Shown here in pieces: positions 42,509 to 54,244 of a stretch of DNA of 64,000 bases. Positions within the stretch are counted from its first letter, which is position 1; each line of letters begins with the position of its first letter. Both the position numbers and the translations under genes were made by a program. This DNA comes from Stereum hirsutum FP-91666 SS1. Taxonomy: Eukaryota; Basidiomycota; Agaricomycetes; Russulales; Stereaceae. Below the pieces are notes generated by a model. That model was not told the DNA's origin. It saw only the letters and a list, made by a program, of their open reading frames with translations, and made no database searches. The stretch covers positions 383,634 through 447,633 of the forward strand of contig NW_006763149.1 in NCBI RefSeq assembly GCF_000264905.1, in the 5' to 3' direction.

Positions 42509-45240
42509 ATGGCGCACCACGCGGACGAGACATATTCGGGGAAGAAGCATAATTATACCATGGTGAGTCCGAACATTAACGGGACCGCCTTTCTATCTCT
42601 TCGCGCCCGAGCATTTTTATAGTTGTGTCGCTGGGGGTGTACGGCGGGTAGCTGGTACTGACTTGGTGCTTCTTCGTGTGCGTAGATTCAAGCGTTCGAA
42701 TGGTACGTCGAGGGTGGCGGCGTGCATTGGAACAAGGTCTCCGGCCTCGTAGACGATTTGTCCTCCATGGGCATCACAGGTCTGTCCACACCGGCCCCGC
42801 TCCATTTCCTTCTCCCCTTCTCCCTCTAATTTTCATTCCCATCATCTATGCTTAACCCCTGTTACTTACACATATCTTACTCTGGCTCCGAACAGCGATG
42901 TGGCTCCCGCCACCCACCAAAGCCGCAGGGCAAGACTCGACGGGCTACGACGTCTACGACATCTACGATCTCGGCGAGTTCGACCAGAAGGGCGGGGTGC
43001 GGACGCATTGGGGCACGAAGGAGGAGCTGTTGAAGTGCGTGAAGAAGGCGCAGGAGAATGGGATCGTGACGTATATCGATGCGGTTTTGAATCATCGGTG
43101 CGTTAGTTATGCTTTTTTTTTTGGTAATGCATATGTATACTGGATGCTGACGGACACCGTATGTAGGTTTGGTGCGGATAGGGCTGAAAAGTTCGCGGTG
43201 ACGGAGGTAGATAATGCTGATCGGACGAAGGAGACCAGTGACTTGTACGATATCGAGGTGCGTCTTTCAGAGTTTCTCTTACACATTCTCCTCCTATCCC
43301 CTATCCAAACACTACCCAATCTCATAGTATACTCTTTTTCCGTTCTCTTGTGATCCATTGGACCTATCTTCGCCACCGCCACCCAGGGCTGGACAGGTTT
43401 CGACTTTCCCGGTCGCGGCGAGCAATACAGTTCCCTAAAATGGAACTTCAACCACTTCACAGGCGTGGACTTCGACAACGCGTCGGGCAAGAAGGCGATA
43501 TTCAGGATTCATGGGGATGGGAAGTATTGGGCGGAGAGCGTGGATGGAGAGAATAAGAATTATGATTATCTTAGTGCGTTTTCTTCCCTTGTTCTTGCTT
43601 TCGATGCGATATGTTTTTGATGTTGATGATCGTGCTGCTCTGTGTATAAAGTGGGTGCGGACATCGACCATTCCCATCCCGAGGCCCGCGACGACGTCAT
43701 CAAATGGGGGAAATGGATCATCGAAGAAGTAGGCGCGACAGGGTTCAGGTTCGACGCAGTCAAGGTCTGTCCGCCCTTTGCTTCTCCCCCCGGTGTTCGA
43801 ATCACTTACGATGCGGTAATCGATGACTAGCACATCGACAGCGGCTTCATCGCCGAATTCATCAAGACCGTGCGCGAACAGACGAACAAACCGAAGATGT
43901 TCGCTGTGGGCGAGTTTTGGAAGGATAGTCTGGAGGATCTGAATGCGTATCTGGACAGTCTCGGGACGCAGGTTCGTTCACTCTCTTCTCTATCCATATT
44001 CTCCTTCTCCCTATTTCCTTCCCGCCAATTTAATTCCACTTTCCGATGCTGACTCTGACGGGGCATTGTCGAAAATGATAGTTCAGCGTGTTCGACGCGC
44101 CGCTGCATTATAACTTCGTCGAAGCGGGCTCGAAAGGCCAAGATTTCGATATGCGCGCGATCTGGGACGGGACGGTCGTGCAGAACAGGCCGATCGATGC
44201 GGTCACGATTGTGGATAACCACGAGTGAGCCTCTTCCCTTCCCTTCCTTTCCCTTTCCACCATACCTGTACCTGTTCATCGGATGACTGGCTGACTGGTA
44301 CTTTTATGTAGTACTGTGAGCGGATTTTCTAAGTATTTGTGTTGGTTAGGGTTTTGAGACTGATGAGTGTGTCCGGGGTGTTCGTAGCAAGTCGGCCAGT
44401 CGCTCGAGAGCTGGGTCTCCCCCGTGTTCAAACCCATCGCCTACGCGTTGATCCTTCTCCGTCCGGATGGATATCCGTAAGTCCCCCACCCCCTCTCTCC
44501 TCCCCTTGTTCCCTCCCCTCCCTCCTACCCATCTCATCCATCTCACCGTCCTCACCATCCTCACCGTCCTCACCCATCTCACCCCATATGCTACAATCAA
44601 CCAGCTGCGTCTTCTGGGGCGACCTCTACGGCACCTCCGGGCCCAACCCTCAAGAGCCCGTCTCGCAGCTCGCGGAGCTGATACGTGCACGGAAACTGTT
44701 CGCGTATGGGGAGCTGAGGGATTATTGGGATCATATGAATTGTGTGGGGTGGGTCAGGATGGGCGATGAGGGACATGATGGGTGTGCGGTGGTGGTGTGT
44801 AATGGGGAGGAGGGGTGAGTTTCTTTTGTGTGTTGCTTTGAGGCTGCGGTTGGATGCTGATTGCACTTTTTATTCGCAGGTTCAAGAAGATGGAAGTTGG
44901 ACAGGTACGTCTTCCCTCAAGTGCTTGTCCTCTTGTTGAGTTCACATATCTAATGATTTACAATTGATAGGACCACGCCGGCGAAAAATGGACAGACATC
45001 CTCGGCTGGCACGAGGGCGAGGTAATTCTCATTCTCATTCCCATCTCACTCCTCGCTCCCTCTCCCATTTCCCTCCTCACTCTCCCAAATTACTGATTCT
45101 TTGTATTCTTGTATCTTTGTGTTATTGTGATATAGGTCGTAATCGGCGAGGACGGCTGGGGCGAGTTTAGGTGTAGTGCGAGGAGCGTGAGTGTTTGGGT
45201 GAAAGAAGGCGCGAGGGGGAGGGAGGAGTATGGGCGGTAG
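42509..45240 (+). CDS. Intracellular GH13 alpha-amylase
   Basis: Fourteen exons (42509-42562, 42686-42779, 42896-43097, 43167-43257, 43387-43573, 43652-43764, 43831-43971, 44082-44224, 44312-44315, 44388-44476, 44605-44814, 44880-44904, 44971-45021, 45136-45240) encode 502 residues. There is no signal peptide, so it should be cytoplasmic. Family signs are MIQAFEWY, AMWLPPPTKA, DAVLNHR, the nucleophile Asp in GFRFDAVKHI, the acid Glu in AVGEFW, and the transition-state Asp in TIVDNHDTQ. The last motif is restored only by a 4-base microexon. Length and motif style match the bacterial-like GH13_5 enzymes of fungi, which cut alpha-1,4-glucan, probably glycogen or maltodextrin, inside the cell. 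Confidence 0.93.
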
Positions 45241-46615
45241 TTCCAGATTGTGGTTATGGAAGGATGCTCAGATAGATCATCGTATTCATTATGGTAGCAA
45301 ATACACAGGGACGACTGTAGGATTATGTAGAATAGTTATCGTACATATATACATGATGATGTAGAGGTTACAGTAGCCAAGTATTAGTAGGAGTCCTTCG
45401 CGGTAGGATTCGGGAAACATCCGTACGGTCTTACGATGCCGTGGTGTGGACGATCCGGAGGAAGACGGTGCCGAGGAGGAGCGAGGAGCGTCCAAGAAAT
45501 GCAACGAACCGTCGCGGCAGCGGTAGGGCCGCAGCGAGAGAAGCAAAGACTCGGAGACCTAGAGCGAGTACGAAGTCGTCTTGTGCTGATGGACTCGTGG
45601 AATATTACCTTGACAAGCCCACGGTACCCGCGCACCAACACCTCACTGAAGTCAAGCAAAAAAAAGAGCTGCGTTCGCTCCAGCTCCAGTAGGATAGATT
45701 CAAAGCACTCATCAACATTGAAGCTTTGAAGCTTTGAAGTCCGAGTCGGTTCAAAGCGAAGGCACGTCAACGAAATTGCGGGGAAGGGACGAGCCTGAGA
45801 GAAGCGAGCGCCAGGGACGGACGCCAATCCCGCAATAAAAACGAACGGGGTGTGTGGTTCCGAGGCGCCGGCTCGTGCCCCGCGCCACTCCGACCGCACG
45901 AACGGATCGCCCAGCAGTGGCATGAGCGAGGTTTCCCAGAGTCGCTGAAACACCATGGCCGTCTCTAAGAAAAGGTGCGGGGCGGACGCACTACGGGGCA
46001 TTCTGCTCGAAGCGTGCATATCCTCTTCGTCGCTCCTTTGCTCTTCAACAGTTGCCCATCCCCGCGATCCTTTTGATTTACATAAAAATCGCAGGATATT
46101 CCACTCGTTTATATACCCCGTCCTACTAGCCTGAGTGCGCGCCATCCGATCAGACCGACGCAAGGTTGCTGCGCCTCACGTCATAATTCGCTCTCGTTCC
46201 AACCTTGAGTTACTGAGTGAGGGTCTCGGTACACCCGGTTCTGGTACGTTGCACTACAACGAGGCCGTCCTCTTTTCACTTGGCCCGCTGGGCATGCACG
46301 CTCAGCCCAATGGCGCTCAGTAGTACTTATCCCGCCGTCACTATCTCTATCAGAAACACATCCACGACCCAATCCTCACTAGCTACTTAGTCGCTTTGAA
46401 GTAGTTGAAAACTAAGACTAGTCACTAGTTGCATAGACGCTCTTCTCCATCGTATATCCCCTCTCAGCGCGTCTGCTCTCCGTGCGTATCTCCTATCGTT
46501 CTCCAAATGACCCTCCGACGCAGACTGACGCCCGCCCGCCTTTCACAGACCTCTCACGATATATCAACGACTTATACCCTCTCCCCCCCGATAACAAAAC
46601 CCGTCTGAGAAAACG
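45241..46615. other. Intergenic region
   Basis: About 1.4 kb between two plus-strand genes. A 259-codon frame on the minus strand (46163-45384) is open but has no conserved motif and is treated as chance. The right part is promoter and leader of the next gene. Confidence 0.45.
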
Positions 46616-48714
46616 ATGCGGAAAAGTGGTCCCATGCACCTGCTCGCAATCCCTCTCCTGCTAGCGCTCTCAGGCGCTTTCTTACCCCGGAGCTACGCCC
46701 AAAACTTGACGGATGCACAGATAGCTGCCATCACGGAGAATCTCGCGACTGGGGCTACGCACAGGTGAGCTCCGTTTAGGTTAAAGGGATTGCCTGATAT
46801 GGAGGGAGCGCAGAGTGGGATTTGCGTGGTTGGGCGTTGAGCTCGAGGGATTCTATTCGCTTCGCTCTCTGCGCTAAATTCTCGGAGTGAAAGGGCTGTC
46901 AGTGCGGACGGAAGCGCAGTCTATTCTTGGCCCGTCTTATCCTGCTCAGTGTGGCGTCGTCGAGCCACACCTCCTCCTCCTTCCAGGTCCCAAAGAGAAA
47001 AGAGACAAAGACTGACCTCCATCCGCCCTACGTCTAGCTGGGAACTCGGCACCCGCGCCGAAACCCTCACCGAACTCGACTCTCCCTCCCTCTCCGTCCT
47101 CACCACCGGAGCCTCCCTCCCACCCCCCACCTCCCTCAACTCCACCCTAAACAGCACCCTCTCCACCGTCTTCTCCATCGCCCGCTCCGTCGTCTCCAAC
47201 CGTATCTTCTCGAACCGCAATGCGACGGGCGCGCAGCCCTTTATCAGTGACGGCGCGGCGGGCGATCCGGCGAGTGTGGGCGTTGCGGTGTTGTTGGCGA
47301 ATTGGACTGGTTTGGGTTCGGGTGGCGATGGCGGGGACGAGGACGGGGAAGAAGAGGTGGATTATGCGGGGGCGGCGACGGATCAGTTGAATTATTTGTT
47401 TGAGGTGGTGCCGAAGACGAGCGATGGGGCGATTTCGCATCGGGTGGCACAGGTGCAGCTTTGGTGCGTCTTCATTCTTTTTGCTTGGTCCTTTCTTCGA
47501 AAGGTCGAAGCGCTGAGGTGTGTATGTATTGATTAGGAGTGATTCGGTGTATATGGTCCCGCCGTTCATCGCGTACTATGGAGTCACGACGAACAATGAA
47601 TCCATGCTCGCCGAGGCGTACAATCAGGTATGTTTTTACTACTTTTTGATCATCTATTGTCCTGTGGTCTAAATTCTATATGTCTGCTTGTGGCGAACGT
47701 AGATAAAATTGTACCGGAATTACCTGAATGATGACGACGCGGGTGGATTATGGAAACATATTCTTCTTGGGACCGATGACAGCGATGCGTCGAATGATGA
47801 GGGACATTGGTCGACCGGTATGTAGTCACCCCTGTCTCTTTCATTTCTCCGAGTGCTCCATGCATCTGATTCTTATTCGCGTGAACGCTCATTGTTGATT
47901 GACGTGATGCTGACTTGTTATTTGGCGTGGCTAATGGATGCTACTAGGCAACGGATGGGCGGCGGCAGGGATGTTACGCGTGCTCGGGACGATGCAGAAC
48001 TCGCAGTTTTCGGGCTCGTTCAAGGATGAGATGAAGGATCTGACGAGCTGGGTGTTGGACATACAGAAAGCGATGTATGCGAACATCGTACGTCCTTTTC
48101 CCCTTTTCCCCTTCTCCCTCTGCACCTGCCTTCACCTTCATTGACTCTTGTGACGGGTATTGACTCTTGTTACGGATGCACGCGAACAGCAATCGAACAA
48201 TCTCTTCCTGAACTACGCCGACGACAACACCTCATCCACCAATTTCGACGACGCAGCCTCCACCGCACTCCTAGCCGCCACAGTCTACCGTCTCTCCCTA
48301 ATGACGAACACGCACACCTACCTCCCCCACGCCGAAGCCTGTCGGTCCGCCCTGCTCGCCACCTCCACCTCTTCCTCTTCCTCAGCCTCCACCTCCTCAT
48401 CCTCTGCATCCTCTGCATCCTCCGCGTCCTCTGCATCCTCAGCAACCGCAACCGCCTTCATCAACGCCGCACACTTCACAACCGACGGCTGGCTCACCCC
48501 CGTCGTCAATCCCGACGCCTACGGCTCCGAGGGCAGTCAAAGTCCAGAATCGCAGGCGTTCGTGCTGCAGATGCAGAGTGCGTGGCAGGATTGGGTCGAT
48601 GCGGGGTCGGTGGGGGCGAATGGGGCCGTGGGGAGGATGGGTGGAGGGATGGGGGTTGGGATGGGTGTGGTGGTGGTGGGTGTGGCGATGGGGTGGGGTG
48701 TTGGGGGGTGGTGA
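46616..48714 (+). CDS. GPI-anchored six-hairpin glycosidase-like protein (GH105/GH88-like)
   Basis: Six exons (46616-46764, 47038-47463, 47537-47627, 47703-47817, 47948-48087, 48190-48714) encode 481 residues. A signal peptide (HLLAIPLLLALSGAFLPRSYA) starts the protein. The body has the pattern AVLLANW, QVQLWSDSVYMVPPFIAYYG and GHWSTGNGWAAAGMLRVL, as in six-hairpin unsaturated-glycuronyl hydrolase-like enzymes. Several N-glycosylation sites are present (NLT, NST, NAT). A Ser/Ala tract interrupts the domain near residue 370. The C-terminus is a small-residue, hydrophobic tail (VGMGVVVVGVAMGWGVGGW) typical of a GPI attachment signal. The enzyme would act at the outer cell surface; the substrate cannot be read. 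Confidence 0.82.
48364..48453 (+). repeat. Ser/Ala-coding trinucleotide repeat in the glycosidase-like gene
   Basis: A run of TCC, TCT, TCA and GCA/GCC codons, all in frame, codes a Ser/Ala tract of about 30 residues. It is a likely site of length variation between strains. Confidence 0.7.
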
Positions 48715-50902
48715 GGATGAGTCTGTGTGTTGAGGGTGAGTCTGTGGGAGTGGGAGTGGAATGGGTGGTGGGGGTTGTAAGACTAGAGGACGGGTGGAGG
48801 GCGGGGCGACTGTTTTGTTGGATTTTCTTTTTATTACTTCTTTCTGGGATCTGTGCGTTTGTTGTCTTGTTTTTTTTTTTGCGCGTTTGCGTGCCCTGCT
48901 TTTTGTCGGGACTGGTTGTTCAGTGTTCAGTGCTCAGTGCTCAGTGCTCAGTGTTTAATACTGCTCGTCGACCTCGTTTCGGTTTCTTTCATTCATTCAT
49001 TCGTTCTCTCATTGACAGTGTGTTTACTGTCCACTCGGGTATATATACTTTAACCCCCACCCCCGTCCCTCCTCTTCTCTTTCGGATTGATATTCGAACT
49101 TCAAGTCACTTCGTACTTCTGCATTCTGAATCACGGTTCACGAATTTTCGTAGTTCCTGTCTTACTCTACTTGACAGCTACACTCAGACTGTAACTCAGA
49201 CTCACACTTGCGTTCGGACTCCATAGGTCCTTTCCTTTCCGTCCCTTCGTCTTCCAAAGTTCAACTTGGAGGCCTGCGTACATCCTTTTTCTCTTTCTCT
49301 TTCTCTTTGCGGGTTCGATTTCGATTTCGATTTATTTTCGTGCATGGCATGTATAATTATCTCTTGCTCTTTTTGATCTGTTCTCGGTCGTCTTTGTACA
49401 TACTGTGTCGCTTAGTGACTTAGGTTACCCTCCCGGCCACGCATTGTTCCTTTTCCGAGACGATGTCGATGTCGTTGATTTCTCGTGGCAATCTCAGATA
49501 TGATCGCCATTGTCCAGACAGACGAGCGTTCACACATGCTTAACTCGTCTTGTGCCCACAGACGCATTATTATAATATCCATCGTCAAAGGAAGGCCCAG
49601 GAACGTATATTACCTTGACACGTTGAACGCCCTATCTTCAACACCAAGGTCTGCCTGTGGGAGACTAATATTACCTTGCTTGAAGGTCCTTCCTACCCCC
49701 GTAATTCCTCAGAATCGTCCCGGAAATAAACAAGGACAAACAGCGGACTTATTATGTGGCACCAGTGTGTGGCGTCGCAGAGGGTCTGACCGCTACCTTC
49801 ACTGGGGCCAGACGTGACTGCAGCGATTCAAATGCAGACGTTGATGTTCTGAACGGGGTTGTCGATAATTAACGGCAGCAGTTTAAATATAGGGCTTTGC
49901 GACTCGCGGTACCAGCACAAAATGACGGGGCCTCCATATAAAAGTACTATACTCTATCATATAGCAGGGAACCTTTCTATGTGCTGTGAGCATCGTGTTC
50001 AAATAACATTGACCGTAATCACAAATCAGTCTCGCGCTAGACGGGTAACTCGCCGTCGGATGCAATGAGGGCCCATACCGTTCGCTGCCTTGGCATTTGG
50101 GTTCATCGGCCTCTGCTTTGCCTTGGAGGAATCTCGAGTCAACTTGACTGGATCGCAGAATGCTGACAATGACTGGGGCCGCCGGGCACGGCGTAAGCAC
50201 TCCCAATCCCGTTCAAAAACATGTGGTATAGAGCAGACCAGAAGTGCTTGTGCAAGTTATTTACCAAGCAAGGTGGCTGCTGCCGAAGGTAGCGCTCCCC
50301 CAGTTCTGTGGGTTATGCCATATATAATCCCCAATGATACGCTGCCGACGCGTGACGAACCACGAAAGAACCGAAAGACCGAAAGCTGGTAGCTACAAGC
50401 CGACTCGGAGGAGACGAAATAAGTATAAGAAGCCCGATTTAAATGGGACTGGAGCTCGAAGGGAATCCTATCGAAGGAACTTGAAGGGAGGAAGGAAGAA
50501 GAACAAGGAAAGAATGTTGGATGAGGGTGATAAGGATACAAGGATACAGTGATGAATAAGGAGATGTGTGAGGGATCGTGACTGATGCCGCGAGAAGTGG
50601 GTCGAACGAAATGGATACAGGATAAAGGGTGTTACGAGAGCGGCGGCGTGTTGTGAGAGGTCAGGATGGAAGAGGGAATGGGATGTTGTTGGGTAGAACA
50701 TGAGTGTGAGTGAGGGTGTCGCTTGGTGACGGTCTTGGTCTATCGACGAGGATGATTATCGGTGACCGTCAAACCGATATAGATTGCTTCTGAAGAAAGA
50801 AATGGACAAAATAAAAGAAACAGACTAATAAGTCTCCGTTCCATGTATCGCAGGGAGCAAGGGAGAGCCCGATAGCGGAGAAAAGCAAACTCACGAAAGA
50901 CC
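48715..50902. other. Long intergenic region with simple repeats
   Basis: About 2.2 kb without a supported gene. It holds a TCAGTGC-type tandem repeat (48920-48955) and pyrimidine-rich microrepeats near 49285-49340 (CTTTCT and GATTTC units). From 49.4 to 50.9 kb there is only sequence with no coding or transposon signal that I can recognise. Confidence 0.5.
48920..48955. repeat. Tandem repeat of about 7 bases
   Basis: Five near-perfect copies of TCAGTGC/TCAGTGT in a row, about 200 bases downstream of the glycosidase-like stop codon. Confidence 0.8.
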
Positions 50903-51058
50903 TCAAGCAACGACGCAGTACGTCGAGTTCGAGATATTAGACTCCTCCTCAACAGGAACTTGAACCTCCTCTTCCGTCTTGTGCGAGACGATGGAGGGTT
51001 TGACGGAGGCAGAAGCGGAAGAAGAGAAGGCGGAGAGGATGTCGGTGAAAGAGTCCAT
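50903..51058 (-). CDS. Mating-pheromone-like lipopeptide precursor with CaaX box
   Basis: This is a 51-residue intronless frame. It begins MDSFTD and ends STYCVVA, where Cys-Val-Val-Ala is a CaaX box for farnesylation, cleavage and carboxymethylation. The length, the MDSFT start, the Ser-rich then acidic middle (KTEEEVQVPVEEE) and the CVVA end are all typical of basidiomycete mating-pheromone precursors, which are cut to a short lipid-tailed peptide recognised by STE3-type receptors. The likely mature peptide lies after the acidic stretch (about SNISNSTYC). No receptor gene is seen in the window, so it may be a stand-alone pheromone-like gene or the edge of a B mating-type locus. A TATA-like box lies 157 bases upstream. 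Confidence 0.85.
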   Translation of the reverse strand: MDSFTDILSAFSSSASASVKPSIVSHKTEEEVQVPVEEESNISNSTYCVVA

Positions 51059-51414
51059 TGCAGCTAGGTTGAGAAGCTGGTGAATGTGATAGACGGTAAG
51101 AGCTGAGAGCGAGGTGAATACGATCGAGCTCGAAGGTAGCTGTGAGTGCGAGTGCGAGGGAACTGCAAATGCGACTGCTTGGCTGGTGTGCTCTCCGCCG
51201 TCGAGTGCTTGGCTCTTATACTGTCTCGATAGACGCACAGCGAAGAATTGCATGAGATAGTCCAGCGGCATAGTGACATGCATGTTTACCCCTCTATTGT
51301 CTCGCCAACCTATGACCGTGCCGATTTAGCAACTCCACAGAAGAAACGGTTCGGCGCGTACAGCGTTTCGGCAGAGAACAAGACGTGCCTTGCAGAGTGA
51401 GATGGCCGATAAGT
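51059..51414. other. Promoter region of the pheromone-like gene
   Basis: Non-coding. It holds the TATA-like box and leader of the pheromone-like gene; nothing else was recognised. Confidence 0.45.
51215..51220 (-). promoter_or_regulatory. TATA-like box of the pheromone-like gene
   Basis: TATAAG on the minus strand, 157 bases before the start codon at 51058. Pheromone genes usually have long leaders, so the distance is acceptable. Confidence 0.4.
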
Positions 51415-52065
51415 GGAGGCGAGAGGGCTCATGGCATGATTATGCGTGCAGAACAAAAGAGTGAGAAGGGACAGGGCATTAGAGTGACGGGAGGTCCGAA
51501 CGCAACAACAACAATGGTGTGGGAGGGTGCGACATACCGAGGTACCGGGGTATATTGGTTGCTTGGTTCGTCGGGTATGGCGGGAGAGGAGACAAACACG
51601 GCTCGAGATAGCGAGCGTACCTGCAAGGCCATGCCAATGGTCGTGTGTGGACATCGGGTCAAGTTCAAGAAGGATAAGGCACAGCTGGTACCCAAAAAGT
51701 CGTGAACAATAAAGTGTGTGGTGGGAAGTTCAACAAGCGCACAGGCAGCAGAGGCTTCGATAGATCCGATGTCAACGAAAGAGTACAAGCAGATAACGAA
51801 TCGATAAATGTGCCTCCATATTGTAGTCTCGTGAGCGAGTGAAGACAAGGGGACGATAGAGACGTCTTTACGCTCTCATGTAGCAGCGCCGCGACACGCT
51901 CCGGGATAGTGATCATGAGACCCGCAGGAACCCATAGGATGCACTAGGGGCGCACGCCTAATCACTACCTTGTTGTGCACTCGCTTCCTGCTTGAGCTCC
52001 TCTGAAAACAGGACAACGTTCAAGGGCGCAGAGAACATTTCTTCTGTGATACAGGTGTCAACATA
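51415..52065. repeat. Duplicated non-coding block, copy A
   Basis: This stretch is closely matched, in the same direction, by 54780-55395. The 72 bases at 51723-51794 are identical to 55080-55151, and most of the rest differs only by single bases and small gaps. Frames on the minus strand are open in places but the two copies do not share a stop-free reading. Copy A lies just downstream of array gene 1. I cannot tell whether it is a non-coding RNA, an old gene or a plain segmental duplication. Confidence 0.75.
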
Positions 52066-52389
52066 TCTGAGAGAATACTAGACCACATACTAGAGGCATA
52101 GAACGTCTCCGACAATTTAGCGTGTAGAACCAAGACGTATCAGAGAGTAGTGGAACACGCTGCAAGGCGAGGACTTTCTGTAACCTCAAAACTATATTGA
52201 TGACGGTGTTGTACAGGGAAACAGACATGAACGATGGCTTAAAAGCTAAACCAAAACCTGAGCAACTCAAGATAATCAATTGATATGAGCGATGGGTAAC
52301 GAGGTGGATGAACGATGCATACAAAGCGAAGCGGCGACGATGGAAGTATGACGACAAGAGTGGTTGTACAGGCGAGAGCTCCGGGAAGC

Positions 52390-53180
52390 CTATGAACCGG
52401 CGTTCATATCGACTGGCTTGCCAGATTCGTTCACGGAATTGGCGAGCACTCGTTGCTGCTTGGCCTTTTCTGAAAAGGGGAACGATCTCAATTGAGAGTG
52501 AGAAGATATGGAGAAAAGAGCCAGGGCGTACCTCTCAGCTTGTCCAGACCCGGTGACTTTGTCCACGTCCATTCATCCCTGTCCAAGAACCAACGAGGCC
52601 TGACGCCGGGAGCAACGAGATCCTGAATCTTCGCGGCAAAGTCCTTCGATATGGCGCCGTGGTAGTTCGTCCCGATGGTCACAGCAAGCTGAAAATTCGT
52701 ACGAATCTTGGTAGGATCCGGATCGAAATTGCCATCGCAGACGTATACAACGTCGATCCGATCGTCAAACGGTAAGTCGTGGTCCTCCATAAAACATACC
52801 AAGGCCTGATGACGGCGCCATAGTAGTTACGACGATGGCCTTTGTTGTCGTGGATCATGCAATCGACTCCATGATCAGAAGCGTAGGTAAACATGCGTTC
52901 TTTATCGACGATCCAAGCCAGGTGCATGAGGGGAGGGATTAAGACTGCGACATCTTCAGGTTCGGGCATGAGATACTCTTGGATCCGGTCTAGAGGTTGG
53001 CTTCTGAAAGCTCTGGCACGATCCTGTATCATCCACAGAACATGACCGACCTTAGTGACAGTAGAAAAGGGAACATCAACAGGGCGGGATAATGACCGAT
53101 TCTGTGTATCTTAGGCGAGGAGGGCGGACTTTTGGAAAAAAGAGCGGGAGATTTTTCTTGGTTTGCGTTGAAGAATCCAT
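52390..53180 (-). pseudogene. Array gene 1 (unknown family), frameshifted
   Basis: The layout matches the intact copies: exon 1 53180-53097 (MDSSTQTKK then LPLFFPK), exon 2 53023-52535 (RARAFRSQPLD, IHDNKGHRRNYY, then FDDRIDVVYVCDG and WFLDRDEWTW), exon 3 down to 52390 (VLANSVNESGKP). Exon 2 is not a multiple that keeps frame: next to NYY, around 52800-52826, one base is missing relative to copy 5, so the reading moves to another frame. The exon 1 donor is also weak (GTCATT instead of GTAATT or GTAAGC). It is probably a recently disabled copy, unless the missing base is an assembly error. It is closest to copy 5. Confidence 0.7.
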
Positions 53181-53268
53181 GTGGAGGGTTTATAACGCAG
53201 AACACTGGCACAAATTCGTTGAGGGGAGGACGAAAGGAGCGAGCCGCCAGCGTTCTACGAACACGGGC

Positions 53269-53301
53269 CACGTGCCCTTCAGGGAGTTGCCGGTCTTTTG
53301 T
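53269..53301 (-). promoter_or_regulatory. Array promoter module, gene 1
   Basis: CACGTG at 53269-53274 and TGCCGGTCTTTTGT at 53288-53301 (plus-strand reading) lie 89 to 121 bases before the start of array gene 1. The same pair, in the same order, precedes array gene 4. Confidence 0.5.
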
Positions 53302-53439
53302 GCTCAAGCTAAGTAAACCGTGACCGGACTCGGAAACAATGCACAGAAGGAACGTAGCTGACACGTTGCTGACACGGGAGGCGCATATTTAAACACGCCT
53401 ATACATTCGCATGAACTGTCCCACTTCTCCCATCAACCT

Positions 53440-54244
53440 TCAACTCGTTCTGTCAGTCAACCCTCCGGCGACTCTCGATTTCGTTTTTGCAGCTGCCAGT
53501 GGAACCCGAGCTGAGTGGCTATCACGACCTAAAGTTGATTACATATAACAATCTCAGATCCGAGTTGAAGAATTGAAAGAAGGACCAGTAGAGCGTACCT
53601 TTGCACTGGGGCCCTCTGCGTGACCTCGTCCACATCCATCGCTCGCTGTCCAAAAACCAACGGGCTTCGACTCCAGGCGCAACAAAGTCCCGCAATTTAT
53701 CACCATATTCTTTCAGTATGGCACCCCGATAATTAGACCCTACGCTCAAGACAAACTGAAAATTGCAGTGATTCGGGTCGGTGGGGTTCAGGTCGTAGTC
53801 CCCGTTGCAGGCGAACACGATCTCGATGCGCGGGTCATCTGGTATGTTGAGTTCCTCGAGCATTATGGTCAGAGCCTCATTGCATGCATCGTAATAATTA
53901 CGATGAACTCCTTCATGGTCTTCGATCAAACATTCGGTTCCGTGCTCTCGAGCATACTCGAACATGCAGTCCTGGTCGACGATCCAGCCCACATTCAGGC
54001 GAGGAGGAAGCAAAATTGCGACATCTCGGGGTTTGGGTATGAGGTAGTTCTTGATATAGTCGAGTGGCTGGCTTCTAAATGCCCTAACGTGATCCTGTAC
54101 TCTCCGTGAATGACAATATAGGTGAGCGATATAAGAATATAATTGAAGGAAGCGGCTGCTTACCGCTTGTGTATAGTTAAGGCGGGGTGGATCAACTTCT
54201 GGAAAGAAGAGTGGGAGTGTCTTCGCGGGCAGTGAAGGATCCAT
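53440..54244 (-). CDS. Array gene 2 (unknown family)
   Basis: Exons 54244-54164, 54094-53599 and 53528-53440 encode 221 residues. Exon 1 is 27 codons (MDPSLPAKT, LPLFFPEVDPPRLNYTQA). Exon 2 carries the family core: VRAFRSQPLDYIKNYLIPKP, an ILLPP segment, GWIVDQDCMFEYA, HRNYYDACNEA, RIEIVFACNGDYDLNP and FVAPGVEARWFLDSERWMW. There is no signal peptide, membrane segment or cofactor motif, so it is probably a soluble intracellular protein. Exon 3 is short and its sequence is unlike those of the other copies, so the C-terminus is less certain. I do not recognise the family. Confidence 0.72.

Noticed and set aside
45384..46163. 259-codon open frame on the minus strand
   Set aside because: No family motif, odd composition and it overlaps the promoter of the glycosidase-like gene; GC-rich stretches here give long chance frames.
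51310..51916. Several minus-strand frames in the duplicated block, also open in copy B
   Set aside because: The longest frame in copy A meets a stop in copy B, and no frame is kept open in both over the full length, so the conservation is explained by recency rather than coding.
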